Shown in pieces: positions 46,828-54,464 of a stretch of DNA of 64,000 nt (the stretch's first letter is position 1; each line of letters begins with the position of its first letter). The DNA lies in contig CAJXKD010000001.1 in assembly GCA_913055735.1 (NCBI GenBank), forward strand, positions 1,894,281 through 1,958,280. The letters are read 5' to 3'. The stretch comes from an uncultured Rhodospirillales bacterium. GTDB lineage: Bacteria > Pseudomonadota > Alphaproteobacteria > Rhodospirillales > UBA2165. The notes beneath the pieces were generated by a model. The model was not told the origin of the DNA. It ran no database searches and was given only the letters and a program-made list of their open reading frames with translations. Made by a program: the position numbers and the translations under genes.

Positions 46828-48753
46828 ATGGACGATAAACCGGCGACCTCTTCCCTGACCCGACGGCGGCGTAGCGGCCTCAACGTCAATCGTGAGACCG
46901 GCGATCGACAATCCATCGACAGGTTGCGGGCGGCATCTTACGACCGAGACGAGGAGATTTTCGCCGCCGCCTATGATGGACGCATCGTGCGGCGCTTTCT
47001 CACCTTCATGGGCCCCTACAAACGCACCGCGATTGTTTCCGTCGTTGCGGTGCTCATCTTTACCCTGACCCAGTTGGCGGTCCCCCTAGTGATCCGCGAA
47101 ACCATCGACGGGGCGCTGGTGGAAGGCGTGCGCTCGGCGGACCTTCTCAACGTTGCGGTTGCCGTATTTTTCGGGCTGATATTCGTCAATTCCATTGCCA
47201 ACTATTTTCAGCTCACCCTGGTCGCCAAGATGGCGGAACGCATTCTGGTCGACATGCGGCGCGCCATGTACGCCCATCTTCAGCGGGTGTCCTTGTCCTT
47301 CATGGACAAGACGGAGGTCGGGCGGCTGATGTCGCGTCTGCAGGGCGATGTGAACTCCATTCAGGAATTCCTCGAGACCTCGATCATGGCCATCGGCGAC
47401 TTCGTCCTGATTGTTGGCATCATCGTCGTGCTGTTGTCGTTGGACTTCCAGCTGGGCCTGCTGACCTTATCGGTGGTGCCGGCGCTGGTGATCGTACGGA
47501 TCATCTGGCTACCCATCGCGCGCCGTGCCTTCATGCGGGCGCGGCAAACCTCATCCATCGTCAACGGCGCGCTCGCCGAAAATCTCATGGGCGTGCGCAC
47601 GGTGCAGGAAATGACCCGCCAGGCCATCAATTTCGACCTGTTCGAAGAGAAGGTGCGCGACAATCTTCATTCGCATCTGCGGGCGACGCGGTTGGCGCAG
47701 ATCATGGTGCCGACGGTGGATACGCTGACCGGCGGTGCCATGGCGATCGTCGTGATCGTCGGCGGCACCATGGTTCTCGATAAGACGCTCGAGATCGGTG
47801 TGATGGTTGCGTTCCTGTTCTATGTGCAGCGGTTTTTCGATCCGATTCGCTCGCTGATGATGCAATACAACATGATGCAGCGTGCCATGGCGTCGGGGCA
47901 GCGCATTCTCGAGGTGCTCGACGTGCCTGTGGATGTGCAGGACAAGCCGGATGCCCTTGATCTCGCGGAGATCGACGGCTCGGTGGAGTTTCGCGACGTG
48001 AGCTTCGGCTACGTGCCGGATCAGCCGGTACTGAAGAACATCTCGTTCAAGATCGCGCCCGGGGAAACCGTGGCGCTGGTCGGGCCCACCGGTTCCGGGA
48101 AGACCAGTATCACCGCGCTGATGCATCGCTTCTACGACGTATGGGATGGACAGGTCTTGGTAGGCGGCCACGACGTGCGGGATATCACTCAAGCGTCACT
48201 CGGGCGGCATGTGGCCATGGTGCTGCAGGAGCCGTTCCTGTTCACGGGCACCGTTCTCGACAACATCCGCTATCACAAGGAAGATGCAACGGCGGAAGAA
48301 GTTATCGAAGCGGCCAAGGCAGTCGGCGCGCACGATTTTATCCTCAATCTGTCCGACGGCTACGACACCATGCTGGGTCAGCGGGGCGTCAATCTTTCCC
48401 TCGGTCAGCGGCAGTTGATCAGTTTTGCCCGCGCCGTCGTCGCCGACGCCAAGATCCTGGTGCTTGACGAGGCGACGGCCAATATCGACAGCTTTACCGA
48501 ACGCGAAATTCAGATCGCGTTGGCGCGGCTGCTCGAAGGGCGGACAGGGATCGTCATTGCCCACCGTTTGGCGACGGTGCGGAATGCCGATAGGATCTTC
48601 GTGCTGCAGGACGGCGAGATCATCGAGCGTGGTACGCATGGCGAACTGATCGCGGAAGACGGTCTCTATCACCGGCTGCACAGCATGAATTATGCGTCGT
48701 TCGACGATGTTCCGGACAAACTCCTCACCACGCAGGCTGCCGGCGCGACCTAA
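46828..48753 (+). CDS. ABC exporter half-transporter with degenerate signature (subunit B)
   Basis: A 641-residue fused ABC exporter subunit. The membrane domain spans about residues 60-350. Walker A is GPTGSGKTS near residue 420. The signature is LSLGQRQLIS, in which the second Gly of LSGGQ is Leu. Walker B is ILVLDEATANID with the catalytic Glu. It therefore supplies the active Walker A/B to the LSGGQ of subunit A, while the other composite site is degenerate. The first 50 residues form a charged cytoplasmic extension. The start is at 46828 after GGGGGCGGC. The operon ends here. Confidence 0.9.
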   Translation: MDDKPATSSLTRRRRSGLNVNRETGDRQSIDRLRAASYDRDEEIFAAAYDGRIVRRFLTFMGPYKRTAIVSVVAVLIFTLTQLAVPLVIRETIDGALVEGVRSADLLNVAVAVFFGLIFVNSIANYFQLTLVAKMAERILVDMRRAMYAHLQRVSLSFMDKTEVGRLMSRLQGDVNSIQEFLETSIMAIGDFVLIVGIIVVLLSLDFQLGLLTLSVVPALVIVRIIWLPIARRAFMRARQTSSIVNGALAENLMGVRTVQEMTRQAINFDLFEEKVRDNLHSHLRATRLAQIMVPTVDTLTGGAMAIVVIVGGTMVLDKTLEIGVMVAFLFYVQRFFDPIRSLMMQYNMMQRAMASGQRILEVLDVPVDVQDKPDALDLAEIDGSVEFRDVSFGYVPDQPVLKNISFKIAPGETVALVGPTGSGKTSITALMHRFYDVWDGQVLVGGHDVRDITQASLGRHVAMVLQEPFLFTGTVLDNIRYHKEDATAEEVIEAAKAVGAHDFILNLSDGYDTMLGQRGVNLSLGQRQLISFARAVVADAKILVLDEATANIDSFTEREIQIALARLLEGRTGIVIAHRLATVRNADRIFVLQDGEIIERGTHGELIAEDGLYHRLHSMNYASFDDVPDKLLTTQAAGAT

Positions 48754-48768
48754 CGGCAGCAAAAAAGA

Positions 48769-48788
48769 GGGGACCCCATCGGGTCCCC
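48769..48788 (-). terminator. Terminator of dps (shared stem with the ABC operon)
   Basis: GGGGACCC-CATC-GGGTCCCC is an 8-bp perfect stem with a four-base loop. On the minus strand it is followed by TCTTTTTT, making an intrinsic terminator after dps. On the plus strand only a weak AGAGTTTG follows, so it may act partly for the ABC operon. Confidence 0.85.
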
Positions 48789-48827
48789 AGAGTTTGCATG
48801 GTGCTTAGGCAGGAAAAAATTCAGTGC

Positions 48828-49292
48828 TTATTTGGTCATGCAGCGGAGCATCCACAGCGTTTTCTCGTGGACCGTTTCGCGGTCGACCAACAACCCAACG
48901 GATACTTCGTCCTGGGCTTCCTGGGCCTCGGGGATGACGGTGCGGATGGTTTTAACCGTCGTCTCGTGGGCGCCAATCAGACGTTCGAGCATTTCGTCGG
49001 CTTCGGGAACATCGTCCTCGTCCTCGACGTCGCTGAGCTTCGCCAAGGATTTCGGTGAGCCTGGCGCGTAGTGATCGAGGGCGCGGATGCGTTCTGCGAT
49101 CTCGTCCATCGCCTGCCACATCTCGGTGTATTGCTCCTCGAACATGTCGTGGAGCTGCTTGAACTGAGGTCCCTCCACGTTCCAGTGGTAGCCGTGGGTC
49201 TTGAAATATGTCTTGTAGGTATCCGCCAAGACATGGGACAGACCTTCGGCGACCTGTTTACGGCTTTCGTCGCTCATTCCGATATTGGTCAT
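48828..49292 (-). CDS. dps: Dps-family DNA-protecting ferritin
   Basis: A 154-residue four-helix Dps protein that stores iron using peroxide and shields DNA. The inter-subunit ferroxidase residues are in KTHGYHWNVEGPQFKQLHDMFEEQYTEMWQAMDEIAERIRALDHY, with two His, Asp and Glu in the expected order. The start at 49292 has a strong AAAGGAGGGA site. It lies 24 bases after the DUF2061 gene with no separate promoter room, so the two probably share a promoter that faces oxyR. It ends at a terminator. Confidence 0.95.
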   Translation of the reverse strand: MTNIGMSDESRKQVAEGLSHVLADTYKTYFKTHGYHWNVEGPQFKQLHDMFEEQYTEMWQAMDEIAERIRALDHYAPGSPKSLAKLSDVEDEDDVPEADEMLERLIGAHETTVKTIRTVIPEAQEAQDEVSVGLLVDRETVHEKTLWMLRCMTK

Positions 49293-49316
49293 TATGTTTC
49301 CCTCCTTTGGTTGGCG

Positions 49317-49559
49317 TTAGGCGGCGTGCCCGGTCGGGGCGCGGCCGCCGGCGAAATAAGCCCGCATCCGGTGGGTGAAGCGGTCTATGGCAGGTCCATA
49401 CCGGACCCAGAATTTCTCGTGGAAGTGAAAGACCACCGTATTCACACCCGGTTCGATGGCGCCGGCGAGGCTACTGATCAGCAAGTCGCCGGACAGCGCG
49501 TATACCACCAAGAAGGCGACCGAATAGTGCAAAATTCCGAATGACAGGGTCTTTACCAT
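49317..49559 (-). CDS. DUF2061 small membrane protein
   Basis: An 80-residue protein with two hydrophobic helices. The pattern MVKTLSFGILHYSVAFLVVY, then GDLLISSLAGAIEPGVNTVVF and HFHEKFWVRYG, is that of DUF2061. Its function is unknown. The start MVKTLSF at 49559 follows GGAGAAAACAA. It is the first gene of the likely DUF2061-dps transcript, divergent from oxyR, which suggests peroxide-linked expression. Confidence 0.87.
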   Translation of the reverse strand: MVKTLSFGILHYSVAFLVVYALSGDLLISSLAGAIEPGVNTVVFHFHEKFWVRYGPAIDRFTHRMRAYFAGGRAPTGHAA

Positions 49560-49636
49560 TTGTTTTCTCCTACCTTTCGAGAAGGAATCTAGGCCTTCCA
49601 AATAAACAAATCCAATTCATAATTTTCCTTATAAAT

Positions 49637-49651
49637 ATCGATAAAATCGAT
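49637..49651 (+). promoter_or_regulatory. LysR-type operator candidate between oxyR and DUF2061-dps
   Basis: ATCGATAAAATCGAT fits ATC-N9-GAT and contains the T-N11-A core of LysR-type binding sites. It lies 14-28 bases before the oxyR start in a very AT-rich 105-base divergent gap. OxyR binding here could repress oxyR and activate the DUF2061-dps transcript. Confidence 0.55.
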
Positions 49652-49664
49652 TATTATTCAAACC

Positions 49665-50561
49665 ATGTATTTACCCACGATCCGCCAGCTCCAGTACCTG
49701 CTGGCGCTCAAGAAACACGGCTCGTTCAGCCGTGCCGCACAGGCATCGCTGGTTACCCAGTCGACCCTGTCGGCCGGGATCAAGGAACTGGAGGCGTTGC
49801 TTGGCGTGACCGTGGTGGAACGGACCAAGCGCAAGGTGATTTTCACACCTTTCGGCGAGGAGATCGTCGCGCAGGCTGGCGCCGTCGTGTCGGCGGCGGA
49901 GGAATTGGTGCATCTGGCGCAGAGCCGGACGGCGCCGCTCACCGGCCCGTTGCGATTGGGGGTCATTCCTACCATCGGGCCGTTCCTGTTGCCGCGTGTG
50001 ATGCGGCCGTTGAAACGTAGCTATCCCAAATTGCAACTGTTCTTGACCGAGGATAGTACGGAGCATCTCATCGGGTTGTTGAATGCCGGCCGGCTTGACG
50101 CGGCGCTCATTGCATTGCCGTACGATCTGCCGCAATTGAACATGGAAAAGATTTGTGAAGATCCGCTGCTGTTCGCGACCTCGAATCCGCAGCTTTCCGT
50201 ACAGGCGGCGCATGAACCGATCAAGAACCTCGAAGGCGATAATCTGCTACTGCTGGAGGAGGGGCATTGTCTGCGCGATCACGTGCTGGAGGCCTGCCGT
50301 CCGGCCAAGGATCTCAGCGCCAGCGAGTTTGGCGCCACAAGCTTGCTGACCCTGGTGCAAATGGTGGGGGCAGGACTCGGCTCGACCATGATTCCGCAAT
50401 TGGCTGTTGAAGCCGGCATCCTCAAGGGCACGTCGGTGAAAGCCATTCCCCTTCATCCGCCGCCCATCCGGGAAATCGTTTTGGTTTGGCGGCTTTCCTC
50501 CACCCGAACGGGCGACTTCAAGAAGCTCGCTGATATTTTGCGGGAGCACGCGCCTTCGTGA
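49665..50561 (+). CDS. oxyR: Hydrogen peroxide-sensing regulator OxyR
   Basis: A 298-residue LysR-type regulator. The winged-helix N-terminus RQLQYLLALKKHGSFSRAAQ is followed by the effector domain. The segment LLEEGHCLRDHVLEAC puts Cys202 and Cys211 nine residues apart, exactly as the redox pair Cys199/Cys208 of E. coli OxyR, so peroxide sensing is well supported. It is divergent from the DUF2061-dps unit, a typical OxyR target. A T-N11-A site lies just upstream of its start. It is followed by a DUF2461 gene 69 bases on. Confidence 0.93.
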   Translation: MYLPTIRQLQYLLALKKHGSFSRAAQASLVTQSTLSAGIKELEALLGVTVVERTKRKVIFTPFGEEIVAQAGAVVSAAEELVHLAQSRTAPLTGPLRLGVIPTIGPFLLPRVMRPLKRSYPKLQLFLTEDSTEHLIGLLNAGRLDAALIALPYDLPQLNMEKICEDPLLFATSNPQLSVQAAHEPIKNLEGDNLLLLEEGHCLRDHVLEACRPAKDLSASEFGATSLLTLVQMVGAGLGSTMIPQLAVEAGILKGTSVKAIPLHPPPIREIVLVWRLSSTRTGDFKKLADILREHAPS

Positions 50562-50630
50562 TTTCTTCTCTAATTGCGAGATGTGTTATCTTGAAATGAG
50601 AAAAGAAACGTCACGCCGGGGAATGGGAAA

Positions 50631-51323
50631 ATGAGCGACTTCAAGGGACTGCCGCCGGATTTCTTCAAATTCTTCAAGGAGCTTTCGGCCAATAACAACC
50701 GCGAATGGTTTACCGCCAACAAGCCGCGCTATCAGGATGTCGTCGTCGGCTCTTTGTCCGATTTCATCATCGATATGGCGCCGCGGCTTGCTAAGATCTC
50801 CGAACATTACAACGCGGACCCGCGCTCAAACGGCGGGTCCATGTTCCGTATTTATCGCGACGTCCGCTTTTCCAAGGACAAGCGGCCGTACAAGGAACAC
50901 GGCGCCGTTCAATTCCGCCACTTGCGCGGCAAGGATGCGCATGCGCCGGGCTTTTACGTTCACTTCGAACCGGGAAACGTGGTGTTCGGCGGCGGCATCT
51001 GGAAACCACCGGCACCGGAGCTTCTGAAAATCCGTACCGCCATCGCCAAGGACCCGGCCGGCTGGTCGCGGGTCCGCAACAACAAGGCGCTCAACGACCT
51101 CACCGACGGTGTGATGGGCGACGGTATCACTCGGCCGCCCAAGGGCTTTAGCGGTGACGAAAAACATATCGAGGACATCAAACGCCAGACGTTCTTCGCC
51201 ATGCGTCACGAAAAAGATGCCATTACGCGGTCACCCGATTTCCCCGCCGAAGTGGCGCGGACGTTTAAGGCCGTGACGCCGCTGATGAAATTCATCTGCA
51301 AGGCGCTCGACGTTCCATTTTAA
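50631..51323 (+). CDS. DUF2461 domain protein
   Basis: A 230-residue protein of the DUF2461/TIGR02453 family. The start segment FKGLPPDFFKFFKELSANNNREWF, then FRIYRDVRFSKDKRPYKEH and PGFYVHFEPGNVVFGGGIW, are the family's conserved blocks. Function is unknown; no signal peptide or membrane helix is present. It follows oxyR on the same strand but 69 bases away, so it may have its own promoter. It converges on the CDF gene. Confidence 0.9.
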   Translation: MSDFKGLPPDFFKFFKELSANNNREWFTANKPRYQDVVVGSLSDFIIDMAPRLAKISEHYNADPRSNGGSMFRIYRDVRFSKDKRPYKEHGAVQFRHLRGKDAHAPGFYVHFEPGNVVFGGGIWKPPAPELLKIRTAIAKDPAGWSRVRNNKALNDLTDGVMGDGITRPPKGFSGDEKHIEDIKRQTFFAMRHEKDAITRSPDFPAEVARTFKAVTPLMKFICKALDVPF

Positions 51324-51340
51324 GAGCAACGCTCTTTTGA

Positions 51341-52231
51341 TCAGGGCGTGTCGACGCAGTGCTCGGGCTCGATCTGGATGGTCGAGTGGGTAACGCCGTA
51401 GCGTGTTTTGAGCACATCTTTGATGCGGCCCAGGGTAATGTGATTGTCGAACTCGGGGCGCACCGTCGCGTGTAGCGTCAGCATGGGCCGGTCCGTATCG
51501 AGGGACCAGGCGTGCACATGGTGGATGTCGACCACTTCGGGCACTTCGGCGACCAGCTCGGCTGACAGGGTTTCGACATCGAGCCAGTCGGGTGTGCCTT
51601 CAAGGAGAATATGCGCAGACTGGATGATCAGTTTCCAGGCGCTACGCACGATCAACAGCGCAACCAGCATGGACAGGATCGGATCGATGGGCGTCCAGCC
51701 GGTCGTCAGGATGACCCCCGCGGCGACGATCGCGGCAATGGAGCCCAATATATCGCCTGCCACGTGCGCGAGCGCGCCGCGCAGATTGAGGTTCGTCCGG
51801 TCCCCGCCATGCAAAACAACGAAGGCGGCGAGGTTGACGGCAAGACCGATGACCGCGACCACCAGCATAACACCGCCGAGAATAGGAGAGGGTGTCGCGA
51901 GACGCCCGATGGCTTCAAAGACAATCCAGGCTGCGATGGCGGCGAGGGCGAGGCCGTTGACGAAGGCGGCCAGTACCTGGAAACGGTGATAGCCGTAGGA
52001 GCGTTTGACGTCCGACGGCCGCTTGGAAATGAGGAAGGCGGTCCAGGCCAAGCCCAAGGCGGCCGCGTCGGCGAGCATGTGCCCCGCGTCGGCGAGTAGG
52101 GCGAGAGAGCCGGAGATCAATCCGCCCGCCACTTCAGCGGCCATGAACCCTGCCGTCAGCAGGAAGGCCCAGAACACGCGCCGTTGGTTCGAAGAATGTT
52201 GGTGCTCGTCGTGGGTGTGGATGTGCGCCAT
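51341..52231 (-). CDS. Cation diffusion facilitator (CzcD/ZitB-like metal exporter)
   Basis: A 296-residue inner-membrane metal/proton antiporter. The N-terminus is His-rich (MAHIHTHDEHQHSSN). The metal site residues lie in LLADAGHMLADAAAL near residue 48 and HVAGDILGS near residue 155. Six helices precede a cytoplasmic C-terminal domain with DIHHVHAWSLD. It would export zinc, cobalt or related metals. It sits between DUF2461 and the ECF sigma unit; a 55-base gap separates its start from the anti-sigma stop, so readthrough from that operon is possible. Confidence 0.92.
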   Translation of the reverse strand: MAHIHTHDEHQHSSNQRRVFWAFLLTAGFMAAEVAGGLISGSLALLADAGHMLADAAALGLAWTAFLISKRPSDVKRSYGYHRFQVLAAFVNGLALAAIAAWIVFEAIGRLATPSPILGGVMLVVAVIGLAVNLAAFVVLHGGDRTNLNLRGALAHVAGDILGSIAAIVAAGVILTTGWTPIDPILSMLVALLIVRSAWKLIIQSAHILLEGTPDWLDVETLSAELVAEVPEVVDIHHVHAWSLDTDRPMLTLHATVRPEFDNHITLGRIKDVLKTRYGVTHSTIQIEPEHCVDTP

Positions 52232-52286
52232 CGCCTCAAAGAGTACCCCGTTGAGGCGATGGAGGGTAGACGGAGTCGGTTAAGAA

Positions 52287-53063
52287 TTATGAATCGATGT
52301 CTTTGTAAACCATCTGTGCGAGGTACAAGAGATCGCCGCGCGGCATTTCGCCGGTGAGCGCATAGGACAACGGCCCATCGGTCCAATAGAAGGCGACCAT
52401 GTCGTGCTCGGAGATCACCTTGAAGGTGCTGTCCTTGTCCTCGAAGGCCTTGCGGCAGTAGAGCGTCACCCGTTTGCCATTGCCATCCTGATACATCAGC
52501 AGTGCGGCGGGCATGCCCTTGTCGGCGACCAGCCGCCCGCCCATCAGGGCAAAGCCCGCTCCCGCCAAGTTGGGCGTCATCAGCTCTTCGCCAACCCGGG
52601 CCGACAGCCAATCCAGCAGCAACTTCTCTTGCCCCGAATCGATCGTGAACTCGACCGGCCGCTGGGTGTCGTGGCTGTAAACCGCATGTGCGTTCAAGGC
52701 GCTTTCGACAAAGGTCTTTTCGGCATGGGCCTGCTGAGCGCTGAAGGTCGTGAACCCCCAGCCCGTGGCGCCGCCGACGACCAGCAACAGGATGGTCGCT
52801 GCGATCTTCGTCCAACCGGGCCACCAGGCGTGGCGCGGCTCGCCGGTCAGCATTTCCTCGACTCCGGCTGGCCACGGCGCATCGAGACCTTCATCAAAGA
52901 CCTGATGCATCAGCCGTTTCTGCAGCATGAAGGAATGGACCTTTGCGGCATCCTCGGGGTGCTCAGCCAGCCAACGTTCGATCTCGGTGAGCGTCAGCGC
53001 ATCGAGCTCCCCATCCACATAGGCGTGGAGATCGCTTTCGGCGATGGTGCGCGGTTCTGTCAT
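52287..53063 (-). CDS. Membrane-bound anti-sigma factor
   Basis: A 258-residue protein with a cytoplasmic N-terminal domain of about 95 residues, one transmembrane helix (IAATILLLVVGGATGWGF near residue 105) and a periplasmic C-terminal domain. The N-terminal EPRTIAESDLHAYVDGELD matches the start of ZAS-type anti-sigma factors, but the typical HxxxCxxC zinc site is not present. The start at 53063 overlaps the sigma factor stop by 4 bases, so the pair is translationally coupled. It would hold the sigma factor at the membrane until an envelope signal arrives. The signal is unknown. Confidence 0.88.
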   Translation of the reverse strand: MTEPRTIAESDLHAYVDGELDALTLTEIERWLAEHPEDAAKVHSFMLQKRLMHQVFDEGLDAPWPAGVEEMLTGEPRHAWWPGWTKIAATILLLVVGGATGWGFTTFSAQQAHAEKTFVESALNAHAVYSHDTQRPVEFTIDSGQEKLLLDWLSARVGEELMTPNLAGAGFALMGGRLVADKGMPAALLMYQDGNGKRVTLYCRKAFEDKDSTFKVISEHDMVAFYWTDGPLSYALTGEMPRGDLLYLAQMVYKDIDS

Positions 53064-53566
53064 TTGACACTCCTCAAGGCGGGGACGCCTTCATCCATCA
53101 TTTTGCGCAGCCGCTCCCGGCCGCGCGCCAGGCGGGACATCACCGTCCCCACCGGCACGTCTAAAATCTCCGCCGTCTTGGCGTAGGACATGTCTTCCAA
53201 ACAGACCAGCAGGACAACGTCGCGCTGCTCGTCGGGAAGGTGGTCGAGGGCACGGGCCATATCCCGTACCGCGAGGCTCCCCTCCTGGGTGGCGGCGGTT
53301 CCCCGCCGTTCTTCTAATTCGTTGTCCAGCGGCACCGCGCGTGGTCGGCGGCCCAGCTGACGCATGTCTTGGGCATGGATGTTGTGCATGATGGTGAATA
53401 GCCATGCCCGCATATTGGTGCCCGCTTCGAACAGGTTGAGGCGGCTCAGCGCCCGTTGGACGCAATCCTGAACCAGATCGTCAGCCGCCACGGCGTCGCG
53501 CGTCAGGGCGCGCGCATAGCGCATCAAGTGCGGCATCTGTTCGACGATGGCGGTGCGTTTATCCAT
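53060..53566 (-). CDS. ECF RNA polymerase sigma factor
   Basis: A 168-residue group IV sigma factor. Region 2 is in MRYARALTRDAVAADDLVQDCVQRALSRLNLF, and region 4 is in LDHLPDEQRDVVLLVCLEDMSYAKTAEILDVPVGTVMSRLARGRERL. It is coupled to the anti-sigma gene. Two MxKDx repeat genes lie immediately upstream on the same strand and share promoter-like elements that this factor might read. A weaker related element (GGGACG-N15-CATTCG at 53614-53640) precedes the sigma gene itself, which would allow autoregulation. Confidence 0.93.
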   Translation of the reverse strand: MDKRTAIVEQMPHLMRYARALTRDAVAADDLVQDCVQRALSRLNLFEAGTNMRAWLFTIMHNIHAQDMRQLGRRPRAVPLDNELEERRGTAATQEGSLAVRDMARALDHLPDEQRDVVLLVCLEDMSYAKTAEILDVPVGTVMSRLARGRERLRKMMDEGVPALRSVK

Positions 53567-53602
53567 GTTCGGTCCGCGCTGTCTCTTTTTGTCTACAAAT
53601 CC

Positions 53603-53643
53603 GCCGGGAAGGGCGAATGGGCTACGCCGCCGCCCGTCCCGGC
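53603..53643 (-). terminator. Weak hairpin after the first MxKDx gene
   Basis: GCCGGGA (53603-53609) pairs with TCCCGGC (53637-53643) around a GC-rich loop. It is positioned like the terminator of the second copy but lacks a proper T-run, so transcription may continue into the sigma gene. Confidence 0.45.
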
Positions 53644-53674
53644 AAGTTGATGCTACCGATGACTATAGGGCGTC

Positions 53675-53905
53675 TTACTTCTTCATCATGTCGTCTTTTT
53701 TCATCATGTCGTCTTTTTTCATGCCGTCGTCTTTCATCATGGCATCCTTCTTCATGCCATCATCCTTCATCATGGCATCCTTCTTCATGCCATCGTCTTT
53801 CATCATGGTTTCTTTTTTCATCATGTCGTCCTTCTTCATTTCCTGGGCCGACGCGGCGCCGGTGATGAAGAACAGGGCGACGAAAGCAGCAAGAAGCTTG
53901 GTCAT
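53675..53905 (-). CDS. MxKDx-repeat secreted protein, copy 1
   Basis: A 76-residue exported protein. The signal peptide MTKLLAAFVALFFITGAASA is followed by a mature part made almost only of Met, Lys, Asp and Glu, in units such as MKKDAMMKDDG repeated several times. This is the pentapeptide MxKDx family. Its function is unknown; the Met- and acid-rich surface could bind metal such as copper, which is inference. The start is at 53905. It has a duplicated neighbour at 54139 with similar flanks. It lies directly upstream of the ECF sigma gene. Confidence 0.88.
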   Translation of the reverse strand: MTKLLAAFVALFFITGAASAQEMKKDDMMKKETMMKDDGMKKDAMMKDDGMKKDAMMKDDGMKKDDMMKKDDMMKK

Positions 53906-53966
53906 TTGGGTGATCTCCCCATTTAAGTTGTGCACAGGTGGCGGCGGGTCAACCGCGCCACATAAG

Positions 53967-53995
53967 CATGAATGCCGCCCGATTGGGATTATTCC
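53967..53995 (-). promoter_or_regulatory. Promoter-like element before MxKDx copy 1
   Basis: On the minus strand, GGAATA (53990-53995), 15 bases, then CATTCATG (53967-53974). The same two blocks at the same spacing precede copy 2, while the spacers differ. This is the pattern of an ECF-type -35/-10 pair, and the neighbouring ECF sigma factor is the natural candidate reader. Confidence 0.6.
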
Positions 53996-54064
53996 CGTTC
54001 ATAGAAAATATGGCAGATTTCTGAGGATTTTGGGCTGGTCTGCCATTGCTTTGGGTAAGAAAAA

Positions 54065-54107
54065 GGCCGGGCGGAACCGACGCCATGCGTCGCTGCCTTG
54101 CCCGGCC
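54065..54107 (-). terminator. Intrinsic terminator of MxKDx copy 2
   Basis: GGCCGGGC (54065-54072) pairs with GCCCGGCC (54100-54107), with an inner CGACGC-CAT-GCGTCG hairpin. On the minus strand the stem is followed by TTTTTCTT. It is a good terminator 32 bases after the stop. Confidence 0.85.
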
Positions 54108-54138
54108 AGTTGGTACTACCGATGCTGAAAGAAGAGAC

Positions 54139-54330
54139 CTATTTCTTCATCGTGTCCTTTTTCATCATACCGTCGTCCTTCATCTCCTCTTTCTTCATCA
54201 TCTCGTCCTTCTTCATTTCCTCTTTTTTCATCATCTCCTCCTTCATCATCTCCTCTTTCTTCATGTCGTCGTGGGATGTGCAGGCGGTGATGAGAAAAAG
54301 CGCGGCGAACGCGGCAAGAAACTTGGTCAT
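54139..54330 (-). CDS. MxKDx-repeat lipoprotein, copy 2
   Basis: A 63-residue protein with MTKFLAAFAALFLITACTS, a signal peptide with a lipobox (LITAC), so the mature form may be a lipoprotein. The remainder is Met-Lys-Glu-Asp repeats such as MKKEEMMKEE and MMKKEEMK. It is a diverged paralogue of copy 1, which keeps a non-lipid signal peptide. Flanking sequence on both sides is also similar, showing a tandem duplication. It is the first gene of the MxKDx-sigma cluster, with its own promoter-like element and terminator. Confidence 0.85.
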   Translation of the reverse strand: MTKFLAAFAALFLITACTSHDDMKKEEMMKEEMMKKEEMKKDEMMKKEEMKDDGMMKKDTMKK

Positions 54331-54392
54331 TGGGTGATCTCCCCCATTTGAGATTGTGCACAAGTGGCCACGGCTATGCCGCGCCACAAGGA

Positions 54393-54421
54393 CATGAATG
54401 CCGGCTGGCGCGGCATATTCC
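54393..54421 (-). promoter_or_regulatory. Promoter-like element before MxKDx copy 2
   Basis: On the minus strand, GGAATA (54416-54421), 15 bases, then CATTCATG (54393-54400), identical in both blocks to the element before copy 1. It lies about 63 bases before the start. Confidence 0.6.
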
Positions 54422-54464
54422 TTTCGGACTCAAGGAAAAATTGGAGTCCGGGTGAGACGTTCGG

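Noticed and set aside
53675..53830. Short tandem DNA repeats that could be read as a CRISPR or satellite array
   Set aside because: The repeat unit follows codons for Met-Lys-Asp units inside a protein with a signal peptide; there are no unique spacers or cas genes.
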